Made by a program: the position numbers and the translations under genes. This document shows positions 14,501 to 25,897 of a stretch of DNA of 64,000 bases, piece after piece. Source of the DNA: Pholis gunnellus (taxonomy: Eukaryota; Chordata; Actinopteri; Perciformes; Pholidae). Position 1 is the first letter of the stretch, and every line of letters starts with the position of its first letter. The stretch spans positions 9,627,815 to 9,691,814 of the forward strand of contig OU342809.1 in the NCBI GenBank assembly GCA_910591455.2, given 5' to 3'. The notes under the pieces are model-generated. The model saw only the letters and a program-made list of their open reading frames with translations, was not told the DNA's origin and searched no databases.

Positions 14501-17091
14501 TCAGCCTTTTGTTCAGGAATGTGTCAGCTGCCCGGTCAGAGGACTTCTGCCCTTGGGGGTTCACGCAATCTCATTTCTAAACTGAATGGGTCAGGAGAGC
14601 GCCACTCACAGGCTCAGATAAGAACTGCTTTAGATTCACTGCACGTATTGCAACAATGGACTGAAATGATAAATGGCCTTCCAAGGCAGAGCAAATTCAT
14701 CAGAGACTGACGACTTTTTTTGGGGGAGAACTAGCAATGCCCGTAATGTGCAGAAGCTGATAATGTACTCCAATCGTATATATGTACTGTGAAAGCTCAT
14801 TAAGCTAAGCTTGCCTGAGGGTAGATCATTTGTATGTCTCCACCTGTGCATTTAACCAACATGAAGACCTTTGCTACAAGGCCTAGCAGTTTCTCCAACT
14901 TCCTAACCTGGCTGAGTTTCTACAGTGCGCCCTCTGTGTGAGCTGCACCCACACACGCACCGTGTGCTCGGTTGCCTTTGAGCTACTTTTGTACACTTTC
15001 TCTCCGTGGTTGTTCACTGTTGTCTGCAAGCGGCATGTCCTCTAAAGTAGCATAAAGTGCTATAGCTGCTTAGCATTCAGTACACTTCAAAGCTCCTCAG
15101 TGTGACAGCACAGCCTAGGGCTCATTCTCTTCTAATTGGAGGTTCATTAAGGGACATGGTGCGCCTCAGGGGAGCCCTGCTCACTGCCAGAGGAGCCTGT
15201 CTTTATTCGGATTTTGGGGTGTTTACTTGCTGCGGCTGATTTAGGGAGTCACGGAGAAATATGAAAATGGGTTTTTAATTGAGATAAAGGCTAATGTGGC
15301 ATGTGTGTGGTCCCTCGGTGTCATTGTCAGAGGCTATTAGTGCTATCTGGAGAGAGCTTTAGAGTGGCATACATCGATGGGAAGAACACACCTGCTCCAG
15401 CTGAGCTCAGGAGCCAGAGGACGACATGTGCCGTCCCCAGGGTTGAACTACAGGTGATCATTTAGAGGGTCAATGACATTTAAACGGGTCAAGTTTCAAA
15501 CCCTTATCGTCTCAACGGGGTTTCAGTATTAATGATAGTTTGTTATGCAGGCTCACACTCGCGATGAAGTGAACTGGCTGGTTATCAGGGATGGGTGGAG
15601 GGTGAGGACAGTTTGGAGAGCAGCAGACACAGTGTCCTTGTCGCGCTGATCCATTTGTCCGGGGCGGTGGCCAGTGAAGCAGGGGGATATGGACTCACTT
15701 CATTAATCGTGCCAAAAGTGTCAACTTCAAGGAGAACCACCCAAGGGTTGACTATTTATACATGCAGCACTCTAAATGCAGGTCTATGTCTTCGTTATCT
15801 TTTAACCACAGTCGGTTAACGTGACCATCAATGGCGGATAGTGTAGACACTGGCCAAACATGCCTTTAGGTTTTCTGAGTTGAGCATGAAAACAGGCCTC
15901 TAGAAATGTGTCAGAATTCCTCATCTTCATACTGAGCAGAATGTAGGTCAGATGGGTTTGCCCTCATTACTGAGCTCTGGCTTCTGTCGGCACTGTGAAG
16001 CTGATTTAGGATCACTTCTCATTAATCCACTATCAAACTTAACCATGCCGGGCTCCACGGCCCAAGCTGGCTGTGGATCGGTCTTTGCCAAGAGTAAACA
16101 ATGGGAATCTTAGTGCCGTGTGGCATTTCATGATGTCAGTAACAGGAGAAGGAGTTGGCATTTACTGGATACCTCAGGGCAAAGACCTGCCACTTAGATT
16201 GTCAGATTGAGGACATACGTACATACAGTATTTCCAGGGAACAAACACATTGTCTGCAAATATAGCAGTGCAGTATTCCATACTGCTGTGTGTGTTGTCT
16301 ATTTATAATGGGTGTTTTGTTTTTGCTGTTCTATACAAACGCAATGCAACACAACTCCTTATCTTGACACATTGTTGGTTTAGCAAAGCAGCACACCTGA
16401 GGAAGCTCTGCCTTTAATCTGGTAGTAATTTGTTGATGTTGTTGTAAGGCTGCAGCTTCTGGGGTGTGAACCACGTTTCCCTTGTCTACATAATGTACTC
16501 TGCAGAATATTCACAGGGACTTAGTGGTCTGATCACTATGGCTGGGCTGTGATCGATGAGGACCTGCGATCCCATGGGAGTCATGGGAAAGATCAGTTTG
16601 TTTACTCTGCACTTTCTCCAGGGTCTCCGTGGCAGTTTGATTTATACCATGCTGGTTTGCACCATAGGCTTTTTTTTCGGAGCCTGGCTAGGTCCGTACA
16701 GTCCACTTCATTCTTAAGCATGCATTGCATTTTAATGCGTAAAAGAAAATTGGCTTCAGATCTGACAGCTGGTTTGACCCTTACATGGGAGCGAAGAGCT
16801 AAAGGGTGAAGCTGGAAGAGAAATCAGATATTGTGTTTGGGAAATGAGATGTGAGCTGAGCCCTGAGAGTTTTTCCATTCGACCCTTTCCTCCCCTTCTT
16901 CCCCCTCCTTGTTCCGCCTCTTCATCCCCTTCTCCGATAAATACAGTTTGCACTCTTCATAGGAGCCCAGGACTAACAGTGGGATGAGAAAGGGCCTTTT
17001 CTGTCGCTTCTTTCTGTGAGACCGTAATGTATGCAAATCTCAATTAAGACCTCCTGTGCCCTCATTAGGCTTTTCAGTGGGGCTTAGGAAA

Positions 17092-17123
<32 letters not shown>

Positions 17124-17180
17124 GCGTGTGCGAGTGTGCGTGCGTGCGTGTGTGTGTGCGTGTGTGTGTGTGTGGGGGGG
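17092..17180. repeat. (GT)n-rich microsatellite with G-run
   Basis: An imperfect GT/GC-GT tract of about 83 bases ends in a run of seven G. Confidence 0.95.
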
Positions 17181-18316
17181 TTAATTAAAACCCATATCGG
17201 GCAATGAGGCTGTTGGTTGCTCTCAGAGTACCACTGGGAGGGTGATCAATACCTAAGCATATCATTATGATTTAGAGGAGGTGTTAAACCACAGCTCTAA
17301 ATCAATTTCCCTGGGTCTGAGGAGGAAAAAAGAATAAGCCTTCAGGCTGGTGAGGGGAGGAAATGTTCTCATTCTAGCTCGCTCCCACAGCAGACAAAGA
17401 CCGGCTTCACATCTTTAGTATTGTTCAATTTTATTGTCAAGGCAACTTAAACAAGCCTACAATGAAACAAAAAAATCTTTCTCCGGAGCTCGTAGCACAT
17501 TGCAATTGGAAGCAGGAGAAAAAAACAAACCAGTGCCGGCACACCGCAATAAAAGAAAAACAGACGAGAAAAAGATATGGGTGATGACTTTCTGATTTGC
17601 ACAGTTGCCATACTTCTGTGTAGAATAATAATTTGCAGCAAGCAGTTGAGCAGTTATTGTTTAAGACAGTGGTTTGGGGAGATTATGGTTTATTTCACCT
17701 GAAAATGTGAATTTCCGAGACGGAAGAGGCGTAAGGGTTCAGGCTGAATTGGAGCGACAGAAGATCCCCATCAAAGATGGCAGCACTCAAAGCTGGCGTC
17801 GATCATAACCCAAGCTTCACCGTCGCCTCAGAGAAGCAGACAGATCATAAGGCATTGGAAAAGATTATGAGATAGCATGTGACGGACATGCTGCAAAGTA
17901 CAGACAAAAGAAGAGAAAAGAAGGCATGTTCACTTTTTTGTTTTCAATTAGAAGTGACAGTGTCTGGCTGCCTAGTTGTGTAAAGCTATTTACAATTCCT
18001 CAGAAGTTTCTTTTTAATCCGCTTGTTACTCCGCCTCAGCCCTAGCCTCAATCCTGGCTATCACTATGGGAGAGCAAATTAATAATCACAACTACAAAGC
18101 AAAGAGTGCCGGTTCGTTTCTGCCAAATAATTAATTTTCCTCCCTCACTGAGACTGCAATTATAACTACCCGCAGATTTTTTTTTCTACATCAGTTTTTG
18201 CAGAATGTGTAGAGATGATTCCTTAGACAATTCCTATCCTCCCTGAGGGGAGAATCTTTTTAATTTCTAGCTTAGTAGGTTAAACAAATGCCTCAATGAA
18301 GGCTTTGTGGTGCATC

Positions 18317-18319
<3 letters not shown>

Positions 18320-18399
<80 letters not shown>
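18320..18399. repeat. Perfect (AT)n microsatellite
   Basis: About 40 uninterrupted AT units, immediately followed by an AT-rich 44-base tandem array. Confidence 0.97.
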
Positions 18400-18405
<6 letters not shown>

Positions 18406-18535
18406 TAAATATATACTCTATGTATAAATATATATATTTATAAAAAATATAAATATATACTCTATGTATAAATATGTATATTTATAAAAAATATAAATAT
18501 ATACTCTATGTATAAATATATATATATTGGGGTAT
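18400..18535. repeat. AT-rich minisatellite, 44-base period, three copies
   Basis: The marker ACTCTATGTATAAATAT recurs with CTCTATG starting at 18416, 18460 and 18504, giving an exact 44-base period. Confidence 0.93.
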
Positions 18536-19067
18536 ACACAGACACATGTCCCCTAATGCAGGAGAGGCGTTGTTCATTAACCAGGAGTGCCTCCAGGACG
18601 GACCCTCATCAGGGAAAGTGAGTTTATGTCAGATAGAAGGTTGGCTGATGGGAGCACAGGGCTCCTGCCTCTCATTACATTAAGTAGAAGAGGCTTCATA
18701 GTAAAGGCTATACATGGTCGGTTAATGCGCATGGAGCCCCAGTCAGGACTCATATCCTTAAAATGCTCTGCGACAGACGGATTGACAGCCCCTTGAGTCA
18801 CACTGAACCCCAGAGGCCCATCTGTCCAGAGATGGGAAGTGCTGATAGGGAATCAGGCCACCTGACCGTGAAAGCGCATTTTAAAATGACATAAGTTGTC
18901 ACGGTGTGTGGTGAGATGAGTTGAGTCAGGTTGGGTTGACATCGCAAAGCCCAAACTTGTAGTTACTTAGAGATTGCTGAGAGACTAGAGAGTGGTACCG
19001 TGCGCCTGAGGGGATAATACAAGGATTTTCAGCTGAAACTGGACCAAATGAACTGACAGGCCGGTGC

Positions 19068-19078
19068 ATGTGTGTGTT

Positions 19079-19149
<71 letters not shown>
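19068..19149. repeat. (GT)n microsatellite upstream of tspan18 exon
   Basis: A pure GT tract of 61 bases (19089-19149) is preceded by an imperfect stretch. It ends 181 bases before the splice acceptor of the first coding exon. Confidence 0.95.
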
Positions 19150-19150
<1 letters not shown>

Positions 19151-19330
19151 GTATGTTTGAGTGGCAGAACTCATTAGAAATGTGAGCAGGTTTTTGCAGA
19201 GTTTTATTTTCTTGGCACTTTCATCCAAATGCCTATCCAGAGAGCAGGATAACGGGAGTACTGTGAGCATTTTGCAGGATTCATTAAGTGGCACATTTTA
19301 ATGTTTATGTTTCATGTTGTTTTCTTTCAG

Positions 19331-19426
19331 GGGCAGGGAGAGGTTTCAGCACGGGGGACAGCCATGGAGGGGGACTGTCTCAGCTGCATCAAGTACCTCA
19401 TGTTTGTCTTCAATTTCCTCATCTTT
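19331..19426 (+). CDS. tspan18: tspan18 first coding exon (33 nt 5'UTR plus codons 1-21)
   Basis: The acceptor tttctttcag ends at 19330, the ATG is at 19364, and the donor gtaagt starts at 19427. Coding runs from 19364. The exon encodes the cytoplasmic N-terminus and the start of TM1. The acceptor shows that one or more non-coding exons lie further upstream, but I could not locate them. Confidence 0.93.
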
Positions 19427-22400
19427 GTAAGTATTTTTCATCTCTTTCTCAAAGACACTTAATCTGGCTATCTCCGAAGTCATTGTCAATCTAATGATTT
19501 CAGATGGGTTTCCGGCTGCCCCCTGCCCGACTGACTAATGGAGCCACATTTGCATTTCATTAGATGGAGGCAATCTTGATTCTATCAAATTCTTTTTTGA
19601 TTAGATTTTGGTGTGCTGACACACATCTGAGCCGCACTGTGCCATGAAGAGTTTGTGACTGGCACCTGAGTTTATCAGTCTTGATCAGACAATCAAGGGT
19701 AATCCTGTTAGTCTGAGCCTGTAAAGGGGGGAGGGTCTGAGTAAGAAGGTTTGTCTCTTTTCCTGCTTTATTAAGCGCAACCAAACCGTTTAGAGACTCA
19801 ACTCAGACGGGGTGCTTCAAGGCCGGGGTAATAATGCAACCAGCAGAGCAAAGAATGAACTTGACTGTTAGAATCACTCAATAACAACCACTGTTTTTCA
19901 CAGGCATCCCTTTGTTTCTTTCTGTGGCCCTTTCACACTCATGTAATACAACAGCATTTTTCAAGCCCAGTGAGCTTTCAAAATGGCTACATCCTCTCCT
20001 CATTCCATAACCTCTGCCTCCGACATGACGTGGCGCCCATTTGCAGAGGCCCAGGTCTCTCCCTGTGACAGGAAGAAGGGGATTGTGGTAGAAGTGCGTA
20101 AGGCTCAGATCTCTTCCACCCCCTACCTCAATACCTTCTTTTCTTAATCACATGAGTCAGCCCACGGTGGCTGCAGATAAGGGTTTAGTGAAAGGGAGGT
20201 TGGGAGAGGATGGAGGCTGCAGTGCTGTGCATTTCTTTAGTAGGTTGGGGGGGTTAGTTGAAGCAGGGTAGATATCTCCACCCACCCCCCACCAAGGTAT
20301 TATGACTCTTTAGATATCCAGCTTTTTAATCTGCTCTCAACCCAACGCAAAAAACATAAACTTATTTTTCATTATGTGACATCTTGTTGAATGTTTTGTG
20401 TGTCACTGGGGATACCAATTATCATCCGAGTTCCCATTAGTTTTCAAAATGCAGCCAATTTCTGTTTTGTCTAACTAGTGTCTTCTCTCCTTTTTCTCCA
20501 TCAGCTGGGAGGCTCTTTCCTCCTGGGAGTGGGCGTGTGGGTACTGGTGGACCCCACAGGGTTCAGGGAAATTGTAGCGGCGAACCCCTTGCTATTCACT
20601 GGGGTCTACATCATCCTGGGCTTGGGAGGCATGCTCTTCCTTCTGGGCTTCCTCGGCTGCTGTGGAGCCATCCGTGAAAACAAGTGTCTGCTCCTCTTTG
20701 TGAGTCGACTGACAAATTTGAAATGTAGTTCCGTTACTGATCTTGTTTGTGTGCATATGTATTGATTATTCTGTCTGTCAGTTTTTGGACTGTCATGCTT
20801 GAAACAGAAAACCAAAAGAGCAAAATACCCTTCTATAAGCCTTCGTGCCTCGAGCCTCATGCATAGTTAATGCTGAGTGAAGCGGGCACAGCCAGAATGT
20901 GATTTTTACTGAGTGACGTGCACTTTTCCTGCCACTCATCCACCTTGTCCTACTCTCTCTCACTCTCTCTCTTTTTTCTGTTGTCTTATTGCAGTTCTTC
21001 ATGCTCATCCTGCTCATCTTCTTAGCAGAGCTGGCTGCTGCCATCCTGGCCTTCATATTCCGGGAGCATGTAAGTTGCCTCAGTATTCCCTTCATCGACG
21101 AAGTTCCTAACTAAAACAATACCTAGTCCTTGTGTCCGCTGATCTTCTCTGGTGTCTAAGAAACGGATAATACACTAACCAGTGCTCTTTTTATTCAGCT
21201 GACCAGAGAGTACTTCACCAAGGAGCTGAAGAGACATTACCAGGGCTACAACAACACTGACGTCTTCACCTCCACATGGAATGCCATCATGACTACAGTA
21301 AGGCCACAGCACACATGGAAAAGATCTTTCATACTGTAGCTTTCACCAACGGTCTGTGGAAACGAGAGGGTTTGCAGCCTGGCGTCAGGGGGATATATTT
21401 AATAGATAAAATCCAAGACATTTAGGTCAATATTCATGCTGGATTGGTGCACGCATACAGTGGACCACAGACCAGTGCACAAATAGGCACTCAGGAATAA
21501 GGAATTCTTCTCTTATTCTCTCCTCTCCTGCCACCAGTTTGACTGCTGTGGGGTGAACAGCCCAGAGGATTTTAAGGACAGCCTGTTCAGGATGATCAAC
21601 CAAAATCATATGGTGCCAGAAGCCTGCTGCCAGCGTGCCAGTCAGACCGGGGAGTTGGCCTATATCAACCAGGAGCAGTGCTTATTAGGCAATATGATGT
21701 TCCGCAATAACAAGGTAACTTCTGACATCTACCACAACACCTTCTCTCTCTCTCTTGCCCTCTCTCTTTCTCCCTCCGTCCAAACCACCTCCAGGTTTAA
21801 TTAGAGCAGGAGACAGTTGAGGGGTGACATCCAAGCACTCGTGACTCCTCCTCCATGGCTGATTAGAGCTTTTTGGTGTCATGGGAAGCCATCTTACTGT
21901 GTGTTATAGTGTGGAGACACCAGACACATCTGAGCATGTGTGTATGTGTGCATACATTGGTAAATTGGAATTTCTGTGGAGCATACATGTGTGCAAAAGA
22001 AGAGAATAATAAGTGCATGAATATGTGAAAATAAGGTGTGCTTCACAGTTACACACATGCACACCCACATCCCTGCTTCCATGTGTGTAAAGAAAGCCTT
22101 GAAGTGAAATGTAATTACAGAGAAAGCTGATAGGAAGAGGTTTTTACCACACTCTCCACCTGCTGTTTTCCAAACCACTAGAACAATGCGAGATGTCCAC
22201 AATGTTCCCTGTTCATTCACACAAAGAGTCCTCATTAAAAGGCAGTGAGGCTGGAGGCCCTGCTTCCCACTCATTCAACCAAGCCTTTGTTCAGAGCGCC
22301 ACTCGATTAAAGCTGTGATGTTACTTTAATTGTCTCTGTAATTCTGCAAGTTTATAGCCCATTGATTGGCTGCTGAGCATCATGTCTTTGTGTGTCCTCA

Positions 22401-23411
22401 GGGCTGTTACTCTGCAGTAGTCGACTATTTTGAACTGTACATCTATGTGGCTGGAGCGCTGGCCATTGTGGTGCTGACCATTGAGGTATGAAGGTTTTTC
22501 ATTTTGGTGAAATCATCACATATGCAGCATTTTCTTTGTCTCTCCTGTGATGTGAATATTCATTTCAGGAATGGGGAATTCTGCATCAAGCTGAGGATAT
22601 TTGCCTGAGTGTGTGTAGCGTAGTGTTATCAGCAAGGTCTGTGTGTGGCAAGATCTCCATCTAGTGGCGGGACTCGGTGCTACAGGAACATAGATCAGAC
22701 TTTACAACTGGTTGCACGCGCATCTCTGTACTGAGTTCAGCTCAGCACAACAGTTCAGATCACATCCACAATTCACTAAGTAAATCAAAACACTTCATGC
22801 ACATCTCACTGAACTCTGACAACATTTGTCTCTCAAAAAGAAAACTGTGTCACTCATAATACAATGGCCTAAAAACTACAGTAACAACAGATAGCATTAT
22901 AGCATAATGTGTATCACTTTTCTCTTTGAAGTAGCTTTTATTTAGTTATTTTTTAATATGGATAAACCAAGATTTTGTATTATAATACGAGGAATAACAT
23001 CTCTTGACTGCATTGATTGTGGTACCTTCAGTATGTCTTACAGAACCTAATGAGCTGTGATGCAGTATGCTTCAAAAGGCTTTATTTTCCTAAACCAAGG
23101 TCATTCCAGTGATGCAATACAAAACAGTACATAATATATGTTAACTATGCATATGTGTAGGATGTATTTTATTCATTTATTCTCAATGTAGATGTTGCAG
23201 TCTAATTTACAGCAGTTAATTAATGGACTGTAACTATGCTCAGTGAACTCAGTGGGAGTAATACACTGCTGTTCTAGCTGCACATGCACGTCATCATTTT
23301 ATAAAAACAACTGTATGTCTTTTGTCTGTGTGCTAATCATTTATTTGTTCTTCTTTTCCTCAGCTCTTTGCCATGGTCTTTGCGATGTGTCTCTTCAGGG
23401 GAATCCAATAG
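19364..23411 (+). CDS. tspan18: Tetraspanin-18, complete coding region in seven exons
   Basis: Joined exons: 19364-19426, 20505-20699, 20995-21069, 21199-21297, 21538-21714, 22402-22485, 23364-23411. They encode 246 residues; the human protein is about 248. The N-terminus MEGDCLSCIKYLMFVFNF and the segment VDPTGFREIVAANPLL identify Tspan18 specifically. Membrane segments lie at about residues 10-34, 53-76, 82-108 and 216-242. The large extracellular loop has the CCG motif (C147, C148), C174-C175, C192 and C205, so it is a six-cysteine loop. An N-glycosylation sequon is at N129. Juxtamembrane cysteines (C5, C8, C73, C74, C82) are likely palmitoylation sites. The start has a strong Kozak context (G at -3, G at +4). 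All introns are GT-AG and phase 0. Tetraspanins organise plasma-membrane microdomains; Tspan18 has been linked to endothelial Orai1 calcium entry and to neural-crest cadherin levels. I see no frameshift or missing key residue. The a or b ohnolog is unresolved. Confidence 0.97.
20505..20699 (+). CDS. tspan18: tspan18 coding exon 2 (codons 22-86)
   Basis: Acceptor ctccatcag and donor gtgagt flank 65 whole codons. The exon covers the rest of TM1, the small extracellular loop with VDPTGFREIVAANP, TM2, the GCCG motif and the intracellular loop RENKC. Confidence 0.96.
20995..21069 (+). CDS. tspan18: tspan18 coding exon 3 (codons 87-111, TM3)
   Basis: Acceptor ttattgcag and donor gtaagt flank 25 codons. 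They are almost entirely the hydrophobic third membrane segment, including the polar FLAEL stretch typical of tetraspanin TM3. Confidence 0.95.
21199..21297 (+). CDS. tspan18: tspan18 coding exon 4 (codons 112-144, start of large loop)
   Basis: Acceptor ttattcag and donor gtaagg flank 33 codons. The exon encodes the first helices of the large extracellular loop and the N-glycosylation sequon NNT at residue 129. Confidence 0.95.
21538..21714 (+). CDS. tspan18: tspan18 coding exon 5 (codons 145-203, CCG-containing loop)
   Basis: Acceptor ctgccaccag and donor gtaact flank 59 codons. It holds the family-defining FDCCGV motif, the EACC pair and the EQCLLG cysteine, so it carries five of the six loop cysteines. 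Confidence 0.96.
22402..22485 (+). CDS. tspan18: tspan18 coding exon 6 (codons 204-231)
   Basis: Acceptor tgtcctcag and donor gtatga flank 28 codons. The exon opens with the last loop cysteine (GCY) and runs into TM4. Confidence 0.95.
23364..23411 (+). CDS. tspan18: tspan18 last coding exon (codons 232-246 and stop)
   Basis: Acceptor cttttcctcag precedes 15 codons, LFAMVFAMCLFRGIQ, and a TAG stop at 23409-23411. It finishes TM4 and the short cytoplasmic tail RGIQ, which matches the Tspan18 family C-terminus. Confidence 0.95.
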   Translation, partial: LFAMVFAMCLFRGIQ

Positions 23412-23604
23412 AGCTGCTCCAGTGAACTTCTTTTTTTTTTTTTTTTAAAGAAAAAAGGGAAATCAGGAGAAAAGAACAAAATGGACACTTGTAAATTTGT
23501 TGATCTCTTTTTCTATTGGCTAATTGGTAGAAAAAACTCTCAAACTCTTGTACTTCACAGCTGGACTTTTGAGGTACTGGGTGGCAAAAAAACAACAACG
23601 CGTG

Positions 23605-23623
23605 CACACACACACACACACAC
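23605..23623. repeat. Short (CA)n tract in tspan18 3'UTR
   Basis: Nineteen bases of CA repeat. Confidence 0.9.
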
Positions 23624-23736
23624 TTAAACCATAGAGAACGTGGGAGATCAGAAACAAAACTGATGTAAAAAGATTTGTGTGTAAAGTGGAAACAGTAATT
23701 TTTTGGACCAGGTCTAGCACAGACTGGGTGTAAAGT

Positions 23737-23781
23737 GGACCAGGTGAAGCCTGAGCATGAGGACCAGGTGAAGCCTGAGCA
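23737..23781 (+). repeat. Exact 21-base direct duplication in tspan18 3'UTR
   Basis: A 21-base word starting GGACCAGGTGAAG occurs at 23737-23757 and again at 23761-23781 (period 24). A diverged start of the same word appears at about 23705. Confidence 0.9.
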
Positions 23782-23976
23782 GAAGGCACTGCACTGACTT
23801 TTGGATGAAGAATATTTATATTAAGTGACGTTGGCTTAACTGTAAAGAAAAAATGTGTTTTATGTACACTTTGGCTGTTACCTTTTACCAGCTCATACTG
23901 TATACTGTAACACTCCCTCCCTCCATACGCCTTTTTTTTACAGCCACTCTTCTTTAATGCTGTATTATATAAGCTC

Positions 23977-24004
23977 TGTGTGTGTGTAAGTATGTGTGTG
24001 TGCG

Positions 24005-24035
<31 letters not shown>
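23977..24035. repeat. (TG)n microsatellite in tspan18 3'UTR
   Basis: An imperfect TG tract of about 59 bases with TGCG interruptions. Confidence 0.93.
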
Positions 24036-24313
24036 ACATACTGGATGCTCCTTTTGAATGTGTATAAACTAGTTTGTGAGCATGTGAGCTTGAGGCTCTT
24101 CATGACCCCTCCCAAGCTTGAAAGCCAACTTCCTGATTCTTTTTCTATTTGTATGGTGATGTTTATTGCAGTAGTGGTTATAATGTGGTTTTAGGTGGTG
24201 AAATGTATGTGTATGCATTTGTATTAGATTCTTGAAAAGTCAATGACATAAATGGCATTCTAAATGACTGTCCTTGTGTTTTGTTTTGTTCTGGTTGGAC
24301 AATTCCAGGTCAT

Positions 24314-24350
24314 ATTAAAAAATATAATTACATTTATGTGTAGTGTTGCG
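24314..24350 (+). terminator. Candidate tspan18 polyadenylation site
   Basis: A common variant hexamer, ATTAAA, lies at 24314-24319 and is followed by a GT-rich stretch at 24335-24350. Spacing and order fit a vertebrate cleavage and polyadenylation site. I did not see a canonical AATAAA closer to the stop. Confidence 0.4.
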
Positions 24351-25166
24351 CAAATAATCCTCACAATGCATCCTAGCGTAATGGAAACACGTACATGAGG
24401 GTTCTTTTTAAAGTCAAAGTGCGAAAGCAGTATATTTTTCTGAAGACATTTTTCCATTGCAGCCTTGTGGCATTGGTGATTGGTCTTTTTTATTAACCAG
24501 TCATTAATCTCTGCTGCACCTTTTGAAGTATTGCAACACAAAAGATGGATGTTTCATTTCTTTACAGATAATGAAATGCAGTTATGGGCCCACATATGGC
24601 TCTTGGTGTTATTGAGATAATTAACTCAATTTTACCTCAAATGCATTAGTGTATTGATTCTTCTTTTCCTTCAGAATCCATGATTAATGTTCACAACGTA
24701 CAGTAAGAACCGATGAGATAAGGTACATCCTGTGTGGATCTGCCAGAGAGCGTAATATGATGTATTAACAGCTTGCAAGGTTCAGATGGACGTCAGAGAT
24801 TGTTGGTTGAACAAACCTGTGTAGTTCTTGAATATTTTATGTTACACTAATGGTGTAAATTCTCTCTAAACTATACGGAGCTCCAGCATTGTTCACTTTA
24901 GCAAGGACATCTGTGCCTTCTGAAAGAATTTAACAGTCACAAAGACATTAGGAAAGGTAAATATAGGACCCTGCGGTCTGAGTTGGTCGGTAACAACTTA
25001 TCCCTCTCATCAGTTGTTGTTTTTTATTTGTCAGCAGGTGGCTCTGCTCATGTGCCAGCAGGTGTGACTGATGCTTAAAAATGGTCTTCTTTCTTTGTGC
25101 AGTGGAAAATGCCAAATTAATGTTTTGCTCAACACTACTGAGCAGTAAACAAATCCAAATATGAAT

Positions 25167-25897
25167 TTAAAGGGATGGTTTGAGTGCTTTAAAGTAGGAT
25201 TGTATGAGGTATTCAGGATATCTGTTCTCAGTGTATTAAAGTACACTGCGGTCGGCCCCAGTTTTAAGAGGAAAACAGGAGTACCGGCGCTGGAGCAAAG
25301 CAATGTACTGCTGTGGACGGGGGCAGCAGCAATTTTAGCCAGTTTCACTTTCAGTTCAATTCAGAAATGATTCTAAATATAGAATAGGCAACACTTAACC
25401 TGTCTTTTAGGGTGCTAAAATACATTGTTTGCCCCCAACCACAGTAGTAGCTTACATTGCTTTGCTCACACGTCGCCACTCCTGTTTGCTTCTCCAAACT
25501 GGGGGCATGCTGACCGCCGTCTACTGGAGGTAATACACTGACACTGTGTTCCAAATTGCATACTTTTTGTTTTTACTCTTGGTACACACTGCTGCTGCTC
25601 TTACAAAGTATATACTGTTGCATGCAGTATGCATTCGATTGGAACATATATACTAATTCATAACATTGCACCTTGAACTGTGGCCCTCTTGCTCATATGC
25701 ATACAGTATATCTGCTGCCTACACAAAGGATTTGGGAGAGAATAGCACACTGCAAAATGCAACCAGATGCAGTAGAACATCCTGGTACTTTTGTATTGTA
25801 CCATAAGCCTGCTATGGTAGTATAGGTACTGGAAGGTGATTATGCATAAGTGCCTCCTACGACGTCCCACTTCAAAACATCCGACCTATCCCTTTAA
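25167..25897. mobile_element. Foldback MITE-like element with a nested insertion
   Basis: The termini TTAAAGGGATGG (25167) and, on the opposite strand, TTAAAGGGATAGG (from 25897) start imperfect inverted repeats of about 50 bases. Internally, 25220-25330 is an imperfect inverted copy of 25425-25548; shared words include CAGTGTATTA, AACAGGAGT, GCAAAGCAATGTA and ACTGTGG/GCTGTGG. Between 25549 and about 25844 lies unrelated sequence that interrupts the right arm, so it looks like a second, later insertion. No transposase is encoded. I recall similar repeats from other percomorph fishes, but that is memory and not a search. Confidence 0.6.

Larger units (their letters stand above)
1..19330. other. 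Non-coding region upstream of, or 5' intron of, tspan18
   Basis: I recognise no protein-coding gene here. Every open frame on either strand is short and lacks family motifs; the longest is 192 codons at 4116-4694. One or more tspan18 5'UTR exons and the promoter may lie here but cannot be placed from sequence alone. The content is mostly unique sequence, plus a 12-base tandem triplet (2887-2922), a 10-bp hairpin (4369-4390), an inverted Ets-like pair (8560-8583) and the microsatellites at 17092, 18320 and 19068. Confidence 0.7.
23412..24334 (+). other. tspan18: tspan18 3' untranslated region (end inferred)
   Basis: This non-coding sequence follows the stop. It contains a T-run at about 23431-23446, a (CA)n tract, a 21-base direct duplication (23737-23757 and 23761-23781) and a (TG)n tract. 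The 3' end is placed by the best poly(A) signal plus GT-rich element; a shorter or longer UTR is possible. Confidence 0.5.
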
